Shown here piece by piece: positions 45,372-57,608 of a stretch of 64,000 bases of DNA; the stretch's first letter is position 1, and every line of letters starts with the position of its first letter. Origin of the DNA: Isoetes taiwanensis (lineage: Eukaryota; Streptophyta; Lycopodiopsida; Isoetales; Isoetaceae). Made by a program: the position numbers and the translations under genes. The notes under the pieces are model-generated. The model was not told the origin of the DNA. It saw only the letters and a program-made list of their open reading frames with translations, and did no database searches. The DNA lies in assembly GCA_021234155.1 (NCBI GenBank), contig JAJEKV010000828.1, forward strand, positions 1 to 64,000, written 5' to 3'.

Positions 45372-45838
45372 TGAAGAAATATCATTCCCAAGTAGCACGC
45401 TTGGTGCCTTTGATCCGCTTCTCGCAAATGAGGCCATTAGACAAACTTATAATAATGCCAATGCTTTCTCAATAAAATTGGTTAAACCTCCCGGTTCTAG
45501 GAGGAATGCCATTCATCTACCATGTCGTTTCTTTCTAGATGAAAGTTGAGTGTCCCATAAAACAAAAGTAGAAATGTAAAAGTTAAGTAAAAGCATGATA
45601 GATATGCTTTGCAAAAAACTTTACTCTTTTAAATGCGCATTATGAGTTCAATAAGATTTAAAGTAAAGGAATATCATTCCCAAGTAGCACGTTTGGTGTC
45701 TTCGCGACCGACCGCAAAACGACACCATTAGACAAGCTTATAAAATGCCAATGCTTTCTCGTGAAAATGGTTAAACCTCTTCGCTCTAGAAGGAATGGCA
45801 TTCACCTACCATAAGTTTCTTTTTGCCAATTTCGCGCA
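45372..45838. repeat. Tandem duplication with a ~292-bp unit
   Basis: The phrase atatcattcccaagtagcac occurs at about 45379 and 45671. Each is followed by ccaatgctttctc, ggttaaacctc and a ggaatg-cattca-ctacca end. The second unit is shorter at its right end. Confidence 0.8.
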
Positions 45839-46083
45839 AAAGGATTCATGTGATGAGGAACCTCCTGAATTAATAGTTTACAAATTAAAATATTGCTTGG
45901 CACAATAATGGAAATCTACTCTTTGGCCGCAATACCGCCTTTCTTCATTTTGTTTTTTAATGAATGTTGGTACGAATCTCCAAAAAGCTCGTTATCCCAC
46001 CTAACATTCTCATTATAACGTAGACATGCTTCCTTTCATCAATTCCACTCTAAGCCCACTTCCTAGAGACATCACATGGAACG

Positions 46084-46177
46084 CATCACAAAGGGTGAAC
46101 AAACATGTAAAGCCCATCACAAAGGGTGAACAAACATGTAAAGCCCATCACAAAGGGCAAACAAACATGTAAAGCCC
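46084..46177. repeat. 31-bp unit repeated three times
   Basis: Units catcacaaagggtgaacaaa(catgtaaagcc) start at 46084, 46115 and 46146. A single related unit (gatcacaaaaggtgaacaac) lies at about 58010. Confidence 0.9.
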
Positions 46178-46407
46178 CATTACCCCCAAAACAAAGTATG
46201 GGATTGTTAAGCGCAAGGAAAAGAACTCCCCTAAGTATTTAAGAGAGGCCAAAAGCCCCATTACCCATTAGGCTATATTGAATAGTAACATTCAAACTAC
46301 ATGTTTGAACCGGGCCTTTAAATCACAAAAACTACTAAGTCCACTAAACCGACATGTATTTTTGGGTTGCCCCTAGGGGCAAACCCTTGTTTATGTGGGC
46401 TTTTGGC

Positions 46408-46444
46408 ATATCCTAGGTATATCTGCCGAATATACCTAGGATAT
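46408..46444. repeat. 15-bp perfect stem-loop, copy 1
   Basis: Arm ATATCCTAGGTATAT (46408-46422), 7-nt loop, arm ATATACCTAGGATAT (46430-46444). An identical stem with a different loop lies at 57609-57644. Confidence 0.85.
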
Positions 46445-46689
46445 ACCGGTGGATCGCTAAAACCTACTCACACCGTAGGTATGAAATGCTTTCGGCCGCC
46501 ATTGTTGATGTGCTACGGTGGTGGGAACTGGGTTAACCCAAGCACCGCCAAGCATTCAAATGAGGTCCATAAGGGGTGTGGGAAGAATTTATCCCACCAA
46601 GTTTAGAGCGTCGCCTATTTCATATCGAAAGCGCAGGAGAAATAGCGGATGAATGCAGATTGGGAGTCGCCAACACACGTAAGCTTTGG

Positions 46690-48184
46690 GCATGGCGCCA
46701 TGCGCCAGAAAGTGTTTTCCTTTTAAGTTGTTGCATGTAGTTTGGGTAATTATTATTCTGCTCAATTTGCCTTGGATTTATGTTGTGTTATGGGTCTCAT
46801 ATAACGTGCATCTACGCACCGCAGTGTTGTTGACTTGGATATTTCTGGCTTGGCGGTTTTGCTTCAACAACGATTCAATTACTTGGTATTGTTGGAGTTA
46901 TGACAAGGGTCACATGGCAAGTGGTTCTACTTTTCCCACGCTTGTCGCCATATGCCCCGGATGCGTGTAAAGTACTTCTCTTTCTTACAATATTATCTTA
47001 CAACATATACAGCAACTATATAATTGCCAAATTAGATTGTGCTTCAACAAAAATTTCAATCACTTGTTAAAATTATTATGGCAAGATCATGTGGCATGCA
47101 TCCGAATGCAAGTTTGATGCATACCGGCTAATGGTAAATGAGATCATACACATATGGAGAATTGTAGGATGGGGCATAATTGGAGACGACTTAATGATGC
47201 CAATCGTAATGTGGGTTTGTCTTTTTATCAATTTTCTTAGTTTTGTTTTTTCGGATTGTTGACCTGACCGGTAGGATAAATGCAAAGAATGCAACGACAG
47301 TAATGTAGTATTTGTTTCTATGTGTCCATGGCGGTTGTCAAAGAATACCGACCGACATTGTTAGTTATTATTAGTTATTAATGGACCTTTTTTGTCCGAT
47401 GTCAATTATGGGAAGGTTGAGTTACTTTAGTTGTCAAAGAATACCGATTGACAATTAATAATGGAGTGCTTTGTGTAATGTCATCCATTGGAAGGTTGAG
47501 TTGTCGCTCCCCTTTTGTTAATTGCTATCACGTTGCTTTTGCTTTCTACCGGGTGGACCAATCTTCTACGTTGTTTGCGCAATATTACATGGCATCGCAA
47601 AGAGAGTTGTCACGCCTTGTAGGAACTCGAAAGCCCCAATAATACATCATTATGGCTTAGTCTATATCGAGCATCAACGAGATAAGAGGTTTTGGCCAAG
47701 AACAACGGTTTATCAAGACCAATATGGAACTTTTTTGATTCCTATTCATTCCGACCATACTTTCACAGCCTTTGCAACAATTGAATGGCTTTGTTTGCAT
47801 AATGGAACTTCGCTCTACTGCGTGTTTGCCTTTTCAATGGCATTGTTTGTGAGTTTACCAATGGGGGCAATTGATGCAAGTAAGAAGTTGTTGTACCATT
47901 TAATGCCTTTGTTCTCTCCGGCAGTTGTCCATAGCCCGAAAACAATTTGGGACGTTTATTTCTCTAGGCATGGCCGGGTTTGCAAAAGAACTTATGGATT
48001 GACACCTAATGCAAGACAATCAAGATGGGTGCTTAGTTTGTGCAAACTGGAGAACAAAATCATCTCTGTGGGAGAGGATTCAACAATATACTCGTATTCC
48101 AAGTGAGGCACCTTGGTTTGTGGAAGATCACCAGTCCTCCACGAGATTGGCCTTTCGGCAGAGTGGGATATTCGGGATCTCAAG
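46690..48184 (+). pseudogene. ABCC (MRP-type) transporter, second membrane domain and linker, broken
   Basis: The pieces match the second transmembrane domain of plant ABCC transporters, which pump conjugates across vacuolar or plasma membranes. Near 46760-46860 is IYVVLWVSYNVHLRTAVLL. After a frame change, QLLGIVGVMTRVTWQVVLLF follows at 46875-46935. Then come MASQRELSRLVGTRKPQ (47589-47640), IIHHYG and IEWLCL (47785). From 47980 across frames CKLENKIISV leads to RIQQYTRIPSEAP (48083-48115), the linker before NBD2. The end SAEWDIRDLK at 48155-48184 meets a donor gtgaga. Frameshifts and an extra stretch around 47890-47960 break it. No first half of the gene lies in the window. Confidence 0.8.
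47335..47500. repeat. Tandem duplication (~96-bp unit)
   Basis: ttgtcaaagaataccgac/tt starts at 47335 and 47431, each followed by ...attggaaggttgagtt-like sequence. It lies inside the ABCC remnant, in what should be an intron or a damaged exon. Confidence 0.7.
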
Positions 48185-48527
48185 GTGAGACATTTAATAG
48201 CTTGTATTCTTAATCTCTAGTTGAGCGGGAATGCGGTGGACTTTTTCCCGATATCATTATAGCCCCATCTAGTAATCTAGTCAATTCCATGAACTCGATA
48301 TTATGTGTAAGAATCATGGCCCCGAACATGTATGCCATCTATACACGCCCATATATACAGCTGCAGAGCGTCCATAACTGATTTTTGTCAAAATTCAGTA
48401 TCCATGCTTTGTTAACATTTTTTTTTGTAAGATATGGAAGATATTAGGTTTTGAGCTATTTGGGCATTTGTCATGTTGCATATCTTAATTTGTTTTGTGG
48501 GCTTATTAAGTTGATGATGCTATTTAG

Positions 48528-48833
48528 GTGCAATATAGTCCACGAACTCCAGTAGTTCTACATGGGATTACTTGCACGTTTCCTGGAGGGAAAAAAGTTG
48601 GAATTGTTGGCAGGACTGGAAGCGGGAAATCGACACTTATTCAGGCGCTCTTCAGAGTTGTTGAGCCAGTTGGTGGGGCTATTTTTATTGATGGTTTGGA
48701 TGTATGTGCAATGGGATTGCATGACCTGCGAGCGAGATTAAGCATTATCCCTCAGGATCCAACTCTCTTTGAAGGGACAGTGCGTGGAAATCTTGATCCA
48801 CTTGAGGAACATCCAGATGCGGAAATTTGGGAG
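48528..48833 (+). pseudogene. ABCC transporter NBD2 exon with Walker A, intact frame
   Basis: This 306-bp exon (102 codons) lies between an AG at 48526-48527 and a GT at 48834. It reads [20 protein letters not shown], then Walker [13 protein letters not shown], then the Q-loop region [15 protein letters not shown] and [15 protein letters not shown]. The Q-loop glutamine and Walker A lysine are present. The preceding linker piece ends ...IRDLK at 48184, and the phases join. The exon itself is sound. The gene is not, because of defects in neighbouring exons. Confidence 0.9.
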
Positions 48834-49102
48834 GTATTTTCTGCGCCTTGTTCGGTAGATTCATCAGTCAAGTTTTGCAGGGGCTGATGCTTTAAATGTG
48901 GCCATGATTTAGATGTGCAAGTTAGTGGCAGGTGAAGCGGGTAATTAGCTGCTGATAAATATTGGACCATAAATGTCCTTTTAGATGGTTACATATAATG
49001 ACTGAAATAAGAATAAGGATCATGTCATCGTTTACCACCTTATAGAGAAGTGTCCATGGATGTTAATACTTTGTATCCTGAAAATCTGTTGCAACATTGC
49101 AG

Positions 49103-49169
49103 GCACTCGATAAGTGCCAGTTTGGGGATGTGCTGCGTGTCTAAAAAGAAGACAAGCTTGATTCCCTAG
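49103..49169 (+). pseudogene. ABCC transporter NBD2 short exon, with a stop codon
   Basis: A 67-bp exon between ...attgcag and gtgagt codes ALDKCQFGDVLRV, then TAA, then KEDKLDSL. The family reads 'ALDKCQLGDVVR.KE.KLDS'. The in-frame TAA and one extra codon break it. Its phase joins correctly to the next exon (G|TG to V of VSENGENW). Confidence 0.85.
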
Positions 49170-49962
49170 GTGAGTTTTCTGGAGGTTTTCAGCAGTGGTT
49201 GAAATTGGGCTGAAACCGAAAGTGTAGATCTTGTTTTTCACGACATCAAAGTTATGCAAGCTGCTTTTTGGATTCCATTGAAAATTCTGTGTTGAACCTG
49301 AAATGCAAAACATGTCTAACATGAATATAGGAACAGCTTCAATATCTTATTGCTGTGGTTACAAAGAAAACATACGTGCACAGGAACATAGAAGCTCAAT
49401 GATGATTGCCTCAAGCTGGAGAGCCATCACTGTTCTCAAGACTTAGTTAAAGCCTAGTTGAGCGAGTAGAGCTTATGGACTTCAAATTCAAGATGGGTTA
49501 GCTCTACAAACTGTTAACAAAAATTTGCTCCCATCTTGTCTAGAAGGTTCAGGTTCATACAAAGTCCTAAAATCAGAAGATAAGTCCGTTATTGCCTACA
49601 TGGGAAATTTCTTGTAGATTTATTGAATGCTACCTACCATATTGTCAATGCCTTTGATTGTTTATAGGAGCTCGTCCGTGTGGCATTTAAAGTCAGAGAT
49701 TTGGTGTTATTGAGATATTGACTATAGGGCTTATGGCTTATGTTACTAGCTTAATATTTTTGCATAGAAGATGTGGATGATTCTATGGGATTCTTATTGT
49801 CATGGAATTATGCAAGAACTTATCTCTGAGTTCTCTGGCTTACTAATCCTTTTGAGCTGGACTATTGTTCATTGTTGAAATTCATCTTATATTACTAATC
49901 CCTCTGATACGGTTTATTGTTGAAATTCATCTTGCATTGTTTAATTTGTCTTAGACATCTAA

Positions 49963-50210
<248 letters not shown>

Positions 50211-50278
50211 GTATGTATCATGAAGTTAATTACTGCATAGAAATTTAAAGTGCTTAACAGTTATTTGGATAATTACAG

Positions 50279-50481
50279 GGAGAGTTGCAGAGTATGATAC
50301 TCCAATTAAGCTTTTGGAGGATAAGTCGTCACTGTTTTTGAAGCTTGTAACAGAATATTCTGTGAGGACAAGCAGTTATTCTGATTTGTCAAGTGTAGGG
50401 GGAGTCAGCATAGGTTTTCTCCACATGCTAATGAAATGCAGTGGCATTGAATCTAGCGTTCAATTGCAGCCAATAATTTAA
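50279..50481 (+). pseudogene. ABCC transporter last exon
   Basis: After ...aattacag the frame reads GRVAEYDTPIKLLEDKSSLF then LKLVTEYSVRTSSYSDLS, the usual end of an ABCC protein, and runs to TAA at 50479-50481. The phase agrees with the previous exon (G|GG). About 270 bp further on a complete copia element is inserted, so the 3' UTR of the old gene may be interrupted. Confidence 0.85.
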
Positions 50482-50749
50482 GAAGGTAAAGCCAATAATT
50501 TAAGAAGGTATTAAGAAGGTAAAGTATGCCTGAATGTGTTGGTTCTAATTGTCGCTTTGCGACAGATCTATATTTGTTCCTTACACGAAGATAATGGCTT
50601 CTGCATTGGGAACTTGGTGCTGGAGTTACTTTCCTTCCAAGAGTCAACATGTTGGGATGGTCTACTTCTATTGGTTATTCATATCATTTCTGTCATCCTA
50701 TGTGGCTTTACACAGGATAAGTGCTGCCCATGATTTTGGTGTATCATAG
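50482..50749. other. 3' flank of the ABCC remnant
   Basis: No gene. A short tandem phrase gccaataatttaagaaggta is repeated at about 50469 and 50491. The sequence runs to the CATAG target site of the copia element. Confidence 0.5.
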
Positions 50750-50946
50750 TGATAGAAGATATTCTTGTTAGGTTAGTTATAGGAAGTTCTGCTCATAAAG
50801 CAGAAGTCTGCCACGCCATAAATATGGCAGAGATACGTTGTACTTTAGGGATTATAAGTACCAGGCTGTTCCAACGATTCTGGACGGCTTATTTGCACAC
50901 TTCTTGGTCCTGGTTCTTGCTCTCTTGTTTGATCCATTCTGCTACA
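50750..50946 (+). repeat. 5' LTR of the copia element
   Basis: 197 bp, TG...CA. It contains a TATA-like gattataagtacc near 50850, which would start the element's RNA. Confidence 0.95.
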
Positions 50947-50958
50947 TGGTATCAGAGC
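50947..50958 (+). other. Primer-binding site
   Basis: TGGTATCAGAGC directly abuts the 5' LTR. It is the standard copia site complementary to the 3' end of initiator-methionine tRNA. Confidence 0.95.
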
Positions 50959-51077
50959 TTAGGTGACAAGAGAAAAGCACATTCAAGAAAGGTGGGCAGG
51001 AAATTACCTCAGCGTGATTGTTGAGAGGGAGCCGTGAGAGGGAGCCGTGACAAAAAGAGGAAAGGAGAAAAGCAAGC

Positions 51078-51830
51078 ATGTCAAATCTGCAAATTGACTT
51101 GAAGAATTTAGAAGTTGGATCGAACCAATGCATGTATTGGTTCTGAGGATGCAATCTATCCTAGAGGAGAGAGAACTGGGATGTGGTCACCGGGATGAGC
51201 CAATGCCCCTGAAGAGGAAGCCGAGGGAACCTCTGTGAAGAAAAGGAGGATCTGGGGGAGTGAGAAGAAAAAGGCGTAAAGGTCGAGTGGAAGAAAAAGA
51301 TAACAAGGCCAAGACTACCATTATCTTTGGCCTTAAAGATCTTCATATACCGCTGATTCGCTTGAAGCGGCGACTAAAGAGGGATGGGAATGTTTAGAGA
51401 AGACCTTTCTCCAAAACCACACAAGCCGTAAGATGAGGCTATGGAAGGAATTCTTTCAATGCCAAGATGCCCGGCGGACATTATGCTGTGGAACACATTA
51501 GTAAGATGCGCGCGTTGGAAAGTCAATTGGGGAATTTGAATCACCATATCAGCGATGAAGATATGGCTATGGCATTGCTAGTAAGCCTCCCCGATTCTTT
51601 TGCAGCCATGAAGCGAGACCATGGGTCGTGAACACGTGAAAACTCCAATAAGTTGTCAAGTGGGGAATTCTAAATGCCGGTGAGATGCAATCCGCCAAGG
51701 TGAAGAAACCGCATTTCTTGCGAAGGGGCGGCAAGACTCTCGCGGATCCTCCAACTTGCCGGAATTGCAATGTATCCGGGCACATCTCTCGCCATTGTAG
51801 AGAACTCCTCGAACGATCGGGAGGATAAAT
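51078..51830 (+). pseudogene. Copia gag (capsid and zinc knuckle), broken
   Basis: A start ATG at 51078 opens MSNLQIDLKNLEVGSNQCMY, as in copia gag. TTIIFGLKDLHIPLI (about 51318), ALESQLGNLNHHISDEDMAM (51512-51570) and LVSLPDSFAAMK follow across frames. The zinc knuckle CRNCNVSGHISRHC at 51757-51798 fits CX2CX4HX4C. Gag forms the cytoplasmic particle. Frames are broken several times, often near words such as ccgg or gcgg. Confidence 0.85.
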
Positions 51831-52789
51831 CATCAGGAGAAGAGAGAGGTGGTAGAAGAGAAACTACGCGAAAAGAAGAGGACTATTTCGTAATGGAAGA
51901 GACACTAGGCATGAGAGAGAGCAGATCCGGGGAAAGATGACGGATAGGGAAGATTTTCAAAAGATGATAATCTCAGAGACGTGGAGTGAAGCAAATGAGA
52001 CATCCGTGAGTGAAAGCCCGGACATCCCGCACGATGGAATAATGGCCAGACCGCCGGGCCCATGTTGCCGACCCGGAACGGAAGCGAGGGATGAATCACA
52101 AGTGATGGTGATGGATATGTTAAGGGATACATGGCCTTGTATGAAGAAAGCCCCACTATGGTATCACCTCATGTGTGCATGGGTATTGAAGATCCGTGAT
52201 GAGGAATTTGACGAGGAATTTGACAGGTGGCCACTATCACTCTGCAAGAACAAAGGCTGTGTCCGGGTACCACAACACTCCAATTTTCATTCTTTCCCTT
52301 CACCAACGATGGGAAGAAGCCCTTGCATGCACTAGTCCAGAACCCACCGCAAACTCAAAGTTTGCTTAATGAGGTTCAAGGTGAGGCACTTTGAAGCCAA
52401 TGCGCACACATCACGGTGTTGGATCATGGATCATGGGCCACCCATCTTATGACACCCCATAAAATGTGGTTCTTGACATTGGACCATTTGCCTGTCAATT
52501 GTAAATGGCATCACTTCCGCCTCCGATTGAAGGGAAGGCACTCTTGAGCGTGTCTTTCAATGAGCCGATACATGCCGAAAAGGTCTTGCATGTTCGAGAT
52601 TAAAAGAAGTTTGCTTGCTCTATCCCTGCGTGTGATGTGGGCATTCAATTCTTTTATGAATTCTCAAAATATCCATTTTTTCAATCGCCGGGCAGCCCAT
52701 AGCCACAGGAGTCGAGAGAAGGCAACCTGCACAAATTCTATGAAGAATGGCCATGGACCGCCCCTCCTGGCATTACAAGGAGGAGGACT

Positions 52790-53620
52790 TGCGGTACTGT
52801 GGCATCGTACATTGGGACATTTGAGTGAAGCGGACTCAAGGCCCTTATTTCCAAGCATATGGTTATCGGGCATCTCTCTCTGATCTACCGGCCGCCACTC
52901 TCCCGCCTCTGTGAGGGATGTATCATGGCCAAACAGCCTCAACGTGCGGTCTTAAGGACCAAGGAACTCACGATCGAGTACTTGGCCTCATACACCTGAG
53001 ATGTTAGTGGTCCCTCTAATACCCGATCATTTGGTGGTGCTTTCGGTATTTCATGGTCATTGTGGATGATTTCTCCGCTACACTCTCGGGTTTTCCTCTG
53101 GGTGCAAAAAGTGAAGTCTTTCAATGCTTTTCAGACTTGGCATAAGGAAGGTGAAAAGCAAACACGCCAGTAAGTTCGACTTTTCGATGTGACAATGCAC
53201 AAGAATATCTTTCTAAGTTCTCTCTAATTACTTGGATGAGCATGGCATTCAAAGGCATTTCGGTATTCCTCATGAGCATCATCATCGGCGGCGGCGTGCC
53301 GCGCCAAAGATTCGGACCCTCAAGGAGAGTGCCCCGAGTATGCTCAAATTTGTGGCCTCTCCGATGGCTTCAAGCCATTGTTACAACGACCTATCTATCC
53401 AATACACCCACGGTTGCACTTCGTATGCACACCATTTGAAGCTTGGTTTGGTCACATTCGGACATCGCCCATCTCAGCATCTTCGGTTGTCCAAAGATAT
53501 GCTCATGTGCGTCTGTTTGCTCGAAGAAATCGGGAGGACCATGCTCGGCACAGATCTTTGTTGGCCTCTTTGGCCAAGATAGTAAAGGCTACCGATCTTT
53601 GGATGCCAACACCCATAAGG
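52790..53620 (+). pseudogene. Copia GAG-pre-integrase and integrase, broken
   Basis: LWHRTLGHLSEADSR at about 52796 is the GAG-pre-integrase motif. The integrase core follows in shifting frames: VRLFDVTMHKNIFL (53175-53215, the CDN region), YLDEHGIQRHFGIPHEH (53229 on), RTLKESAPSMLKF (53310) and AHLSIFGCPK (53468). The conserved acidic residues cannot be aligned with confidence across the shifts. A protease-like WATHLMTPHKMWFL lies upstream near 52435. Confidence 0.85.
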
Positions 53621-54149
53621 TAATCAAAGCTATCTCGTTACATTTGATGAACAAGGCATGGAAGCTCGACTACTTTCGAGCTCATGTTAATACTGAGATT
53701 TATTCCAAGCTCCGAGCACACCCGCCTCGGCTTGATATTCCATTTGTCAATTCGACTCCTTCTCCCTCTCCAACCGGGTCTTCCTTCGCTCTTCCCTCAG
53801 CTCCACCTCTCTCATCTATCCCCGCGGTTTAGATCTCCCTTGTCTCCACCCCCATCACCAAGGTCTCACATCCATCTTCCACCTCCATCCTCCTTTGCCT
53901 CCACCACCTGCGGTCCTTCCTCCTCCCTCCCACGGCCTAGTCGTGGCTCCTAAACCCACACCTGCGCCCGGCCCCTATCGTGGCACCACTCTTCTTGCCC
54001 AGCAACCTCTCATCAAGACTATCTTGACCACCATTATCCCTCGCTGGTGGCATGTCGACTTAGATGAGGCCCCGGGCCTAATACCGCGATTTGTGCCCCG
54101 ATCTTGTGGAGCCTCTCACAATCGGCTTTGGCGGACCTCATGCATTTGC

Positions 54150-54810
54150 TCATGGAAACTTCGCCATGCAAGAGGAACTCCAATCCATGAAAGAGACTCC
54201 AAGCGTGGGACTTGGTTCCATTACCGCAGGTAGGAAGGCAATTGGGCAAATGGGTCTTCAAGATCAAAACTGCCACAATCACATTGAACGCCCGAAGCTC
54301 GCCTTGTTGCCAAAGGCTTCTCTCAAATCGCGGGGCTTGGATTATGATGAGACATTCTCCCTAAGTGGCTAAACTTGCCTCTATCCGAGTAGTTCTTGCC
54401 CCGCAACCAAGAAAATCGGAACTTCATCAAATGGATGTCAAGGCTGCGTTCTTGAATGGGGGACCTTGCCGAAGATATTTTCATCGCTACCGAAGGCTTT
54501 GTGGCGAGCACAACCATAACCCGGTATGTAAGTTGAATCGTTCTATTTATGGTCTCAAACAAAGTCCTCGCCCATTGGCATTAAGCTTGACAAATTCTTT
54601 ACACACCACGGCTATGCTCATTGTCACCGAATGGAATGTCTATGTTCGGTTTGCTATGCAGACATCGTCATTGTCGAGTCTATGTCGATGACTTGATTCT
54701 TGCCACCAACCCCCTATCCGCCCCTTCACAATCTCAAACAAAGCCACGGGCTTTTCATATGGTTGACCTCGGTCCCGTGATGCACCGCCTTTGGTCTTGG
54801 ATCACTTTCT
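54150..54810 (+). pseudogene. Copia reverse transcriptase, broken
   Basis: EELQSMKET (54176), GLDYDETFSLSG (54337), QMDVKAAFLNGG (54430), NRSIYGLKQSPRPL (54537) and the catalytic YVDD at 54681-54692 all appear in the right order. FHMVDLGPV follows near 54755. Frames change at least three times. The catalytic aspartates are present. Confidence 0.9.
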
Positions 54811-54899
54811 AATCGCATACCACCCGGCTCTGTTCATTCATCAACAAAAGCCATTCATAAAATCGCTCGATTTGGCCTTTCCAATGCATCTCCCAAAGC

Positions 54900-55640
54900 C
54901 CTCCGCCTAACATCTCAAATTATCCCGTGATCAAGCTCCCCGCTACTTATGGCGAACAAGAACGGATGCATCGGATTCCATATGCCGGTCGCCGTGTACG
55001 CCTCCTGCACATTATGGTCGCTTTCATTCCGTGATATCGCGCCTTGTTCTTTGTAAGGTCTTGTCGGTCGGTTCATGGAACATCCCCGCCCCGCTCATTG
55101 GCCGGTTAAAGCGAATCCGCTACTTAAAGGGCACCTCTCATCTTGGATTACTCTATGCACTCGATCAACATGATCCAGATGTTCGCCCGCGGCTTTGTTG
55201 ATGCTGATTGGGCGGCGACATTCGACACTCGTAGATCCACCCGTGCTTTGCCATCATGCTCCATGGAGGATCAGTTACTTGGGTTAGCTCAAACGGACCG
55301 GTGTTGCTCTTTCTTCTGTGGAAGCCGGAGTACATGGCCACCTCTGTACATTTGTAAGGGAAACGCTTTGGCTGCGACAATTTCTTCAGGAACCGGGCTT
55401 CTCTCAACTCGGACCTCTTTGTGATCTTCAATGACAATAAGAGTGCCATTGCTCTCACCGAGAATCCCATTCTCCACAAACGCCAAAACATATTGGGATT
55501 CATCACCATTTTACCCGTGGAATGTGTTCGGTGGCACTATCATAATGCAATATCTTCCCACACATCTTCATGCTCACCGATTACTCTTAAGCCTCTTCCA
55601 ACAGATCTCTTTGAGCAACCGACAATCTTGCATGCTCTCC
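54900..55640 (+). pseudogene. Copia RNase H domain, broken
   Basis: RFMEHPRPAHW (about 55073), FVDADWAATFDTRRSTR (55193-55245), LWLRQFLQEPGFSQL (55367-55411) and ALTENPILHKR then HIGIHHHFTRG (55450-55520) give the copia RNase H order and its usual end. The first catalytic Asp of the DADWA motif is present. Confidence 0.9.
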
Positions 55641-55759
55641 TTGAGCAGAGCTAAAGGCGATATGACAACTTGTTTGTTTTCAGATCTCTGCTCAAATGAG
55701 CATTTGTTCATTGTTACTTTAGATTCTCTCCGACTTTCGCTTATGTGCGTAATGGGGAG

Positions 55760-55960
55760 TGATAGAAGATATTCTTGTTAGGGTTAGTTATAGGAAGTTT
55801 CGCTCATAAAGCGTAAGTCCGCCACGCCATAAATATGGCGTAGATAACGTTGTACTTTAGGATTATAAGTACCCGTGCTGTTCCAACGATTCTGGGCCGA
55901 CTTATTTGCACACTTCTTGGTCCCGGGTTCTTGCTCTCTTGTTTGATCCATTCTGCTACA
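55760..55960 (+). repeat. 3' LTR of the copia element
   Basis: 201 bp. It differs from the 5' LTR at about nine places, of which at least six fall on CAG or CTG words of the 5' LTR. Confidence 0.95.
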
Positions 55961-57608
55961 CATAGCAATGTTCCCCTTATGTAGCCTTCTTTGGTATGAG
56001 TTTGTAAAGTCATTTAGGCTTGTCAATTTTGTAAAACAAGGCTTATTTTCAAGCTACAAGAGGCTTTGTGTTGCTTCCCAACAAAGATAATGGGAATCAA
56101 CCGCCGGTGGTTATGTTTATTGTTCTTATTGTGTTGGTTAGGTGTATTGCTCGGGGGCCTATTGTTTCAATTTTTTGCAAAAAGAAATTTGGTATGTGTC
56201 GAGCCGAAAATGTGCATGTGCATGGACAAGTATTGGCTTAATTCATGTGCATATATGGTTATTAGGAATCTCCGGATGGTTATTTAGGAATCCAGATGGC
56301 TAGAGTCCTTGTGTAGCAAATATGGTCTTATAGTTATTTGGCGATGGCCAAGGTTATTTGGAAAAGAGTATAATGCGAATTTAGAATCGAATGGGGGTTT
56401 TCATTAGAGCATGAGTGAAAGTTGACCATTGCTTTGATGTGTGATTATCTATATAATATGAGGAGAGCAACAATATCCAGGAGGAAGGTGTCTAGGTGTA
56501 TTTGTGGAGTAATTGTTTCTCCGGTGTAGTTAGATTGCCCGAGAACCAGGCTAAGCTTCATGAGAACAGATGCATGGGCGCTGATAGCAGACCAAAGAGA
56601 GGAACTTTAGAAGTTAGGTAGCGACGATCTTAGCAAGTTTCATCGGCTCTAAGTTGTGGTATATTTGCCCATTTAGTCCCCTCAAGCGAGGTTTTTTCCT
56701 TGTTCGTTCGCTGCGTGTTGCAACACGTTAGATTTTGTTTCGTGACTTTGCGTTTGTTTCATGCACTTTGTAAAATGCGAGGTTGGTTTCTGACTTAGGG
56801 TGCTTTCCATGAGATTGGCGACCTAGAAATCGGGCCCGGTCAAAACCTCAGCTAAGAAATACTTGGTGATTACTTTTGATCTCGTAAAACCCGAAGTCTT
56901 TGAGGTTGAGGGTTTCAAGGGCACTACTGAACCCGCCCTTATTTGGACCTCAAGAATCGAGATCCATGGGAAAGCACCCTTAGTTGTGAGCCTACTTGTA
57001 CTTTTATACCCATCCAAAGTCGGATCGAGGACTTTGACGCCCTTCATGAGTTTATATGGTTGCTTCATTTTACTGATAATTTCATTGCATGTTGTGATTT
57101 TGTATTCATCTCATTTTAACAATTTCTTTGTGCTTCTTAGCTTTCTTTGCCAAGAAGGTTTGTTCTTTCATTGGTCAAGATTTAAACTTTGTGTTATTGT
57201 ATGCATGAAGACTAGTCTTGAGTCTAGTGACAATTTATGATGATGATCTATACCCTCTTGAGTTGAGGGCTTAAAATAAGATCGTTTTAGTCCTTATCTG
57301 TTTCTTTCTAATTATCTTGTTAAAAAAATTTATTTCGGATTTGGTGGCCTTAGTACGAATGGGTTGGTTGGAATTGTGCTAATTATGAATGCATGCGCAG
57401 CGCGATTAACTTATAAGGGTAGGGTCTGTGACTTAGTAATGCAGTATTGGTAGAAAAGATTTAAGATAGAATGTATCACTTATAATGCTTGCACCATTTG
57501 TCAATATTAAAGCCAAAATTTGTTCTAATCGTTTGTGTAAAATAAATGGCTTGAGGATCAAGTTGTCCGTATTTGTCCCCGAGGATCAAGCAAAACCCTC
57601 TTTTTGGC
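55961..57608. other. No recognised gene
   Basis: Begins with the second CATAG. A 125-codon plus frame at 56863-57240 (MVITFDLVKPEVFEVEGFKG...) and its opposing minus frame have no known motif. The remainder is AT-rich. Confidence 0.4.

Larger units (their letters stand above)
50750..55960 (+). mobile_element. Full-length Ty1/copia LTR retrotransposon with CATAG target duplication
   Basis: The 5,211-bp element has a 5' LTR at 50750-50946 and a 3' LTR at 55760-55960, both TGATAGAAG...CTGCTACA. A perfect tRNA-iMet-type primer site follows the 5' LTR, and a purine run AATGGGGAG precedes the 3' LTR. It is flanked by CATAG at 50745-50749 and 55961-55965, a 5-bp duplication proving insertion as a unit. 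The interior has, in order, gag with a zinc knuckle, protease region, integrase, RT and RNase H. That order is diagnostic of copia. All coding parts carry many frame breaks even though the structure is intact. Confidence 0.95.

Noticed and set aside
46084-46177. CRISPR-like array
   Set aside because: The three 31-bp units are directly joined without spacers, and the context is a plant genome.
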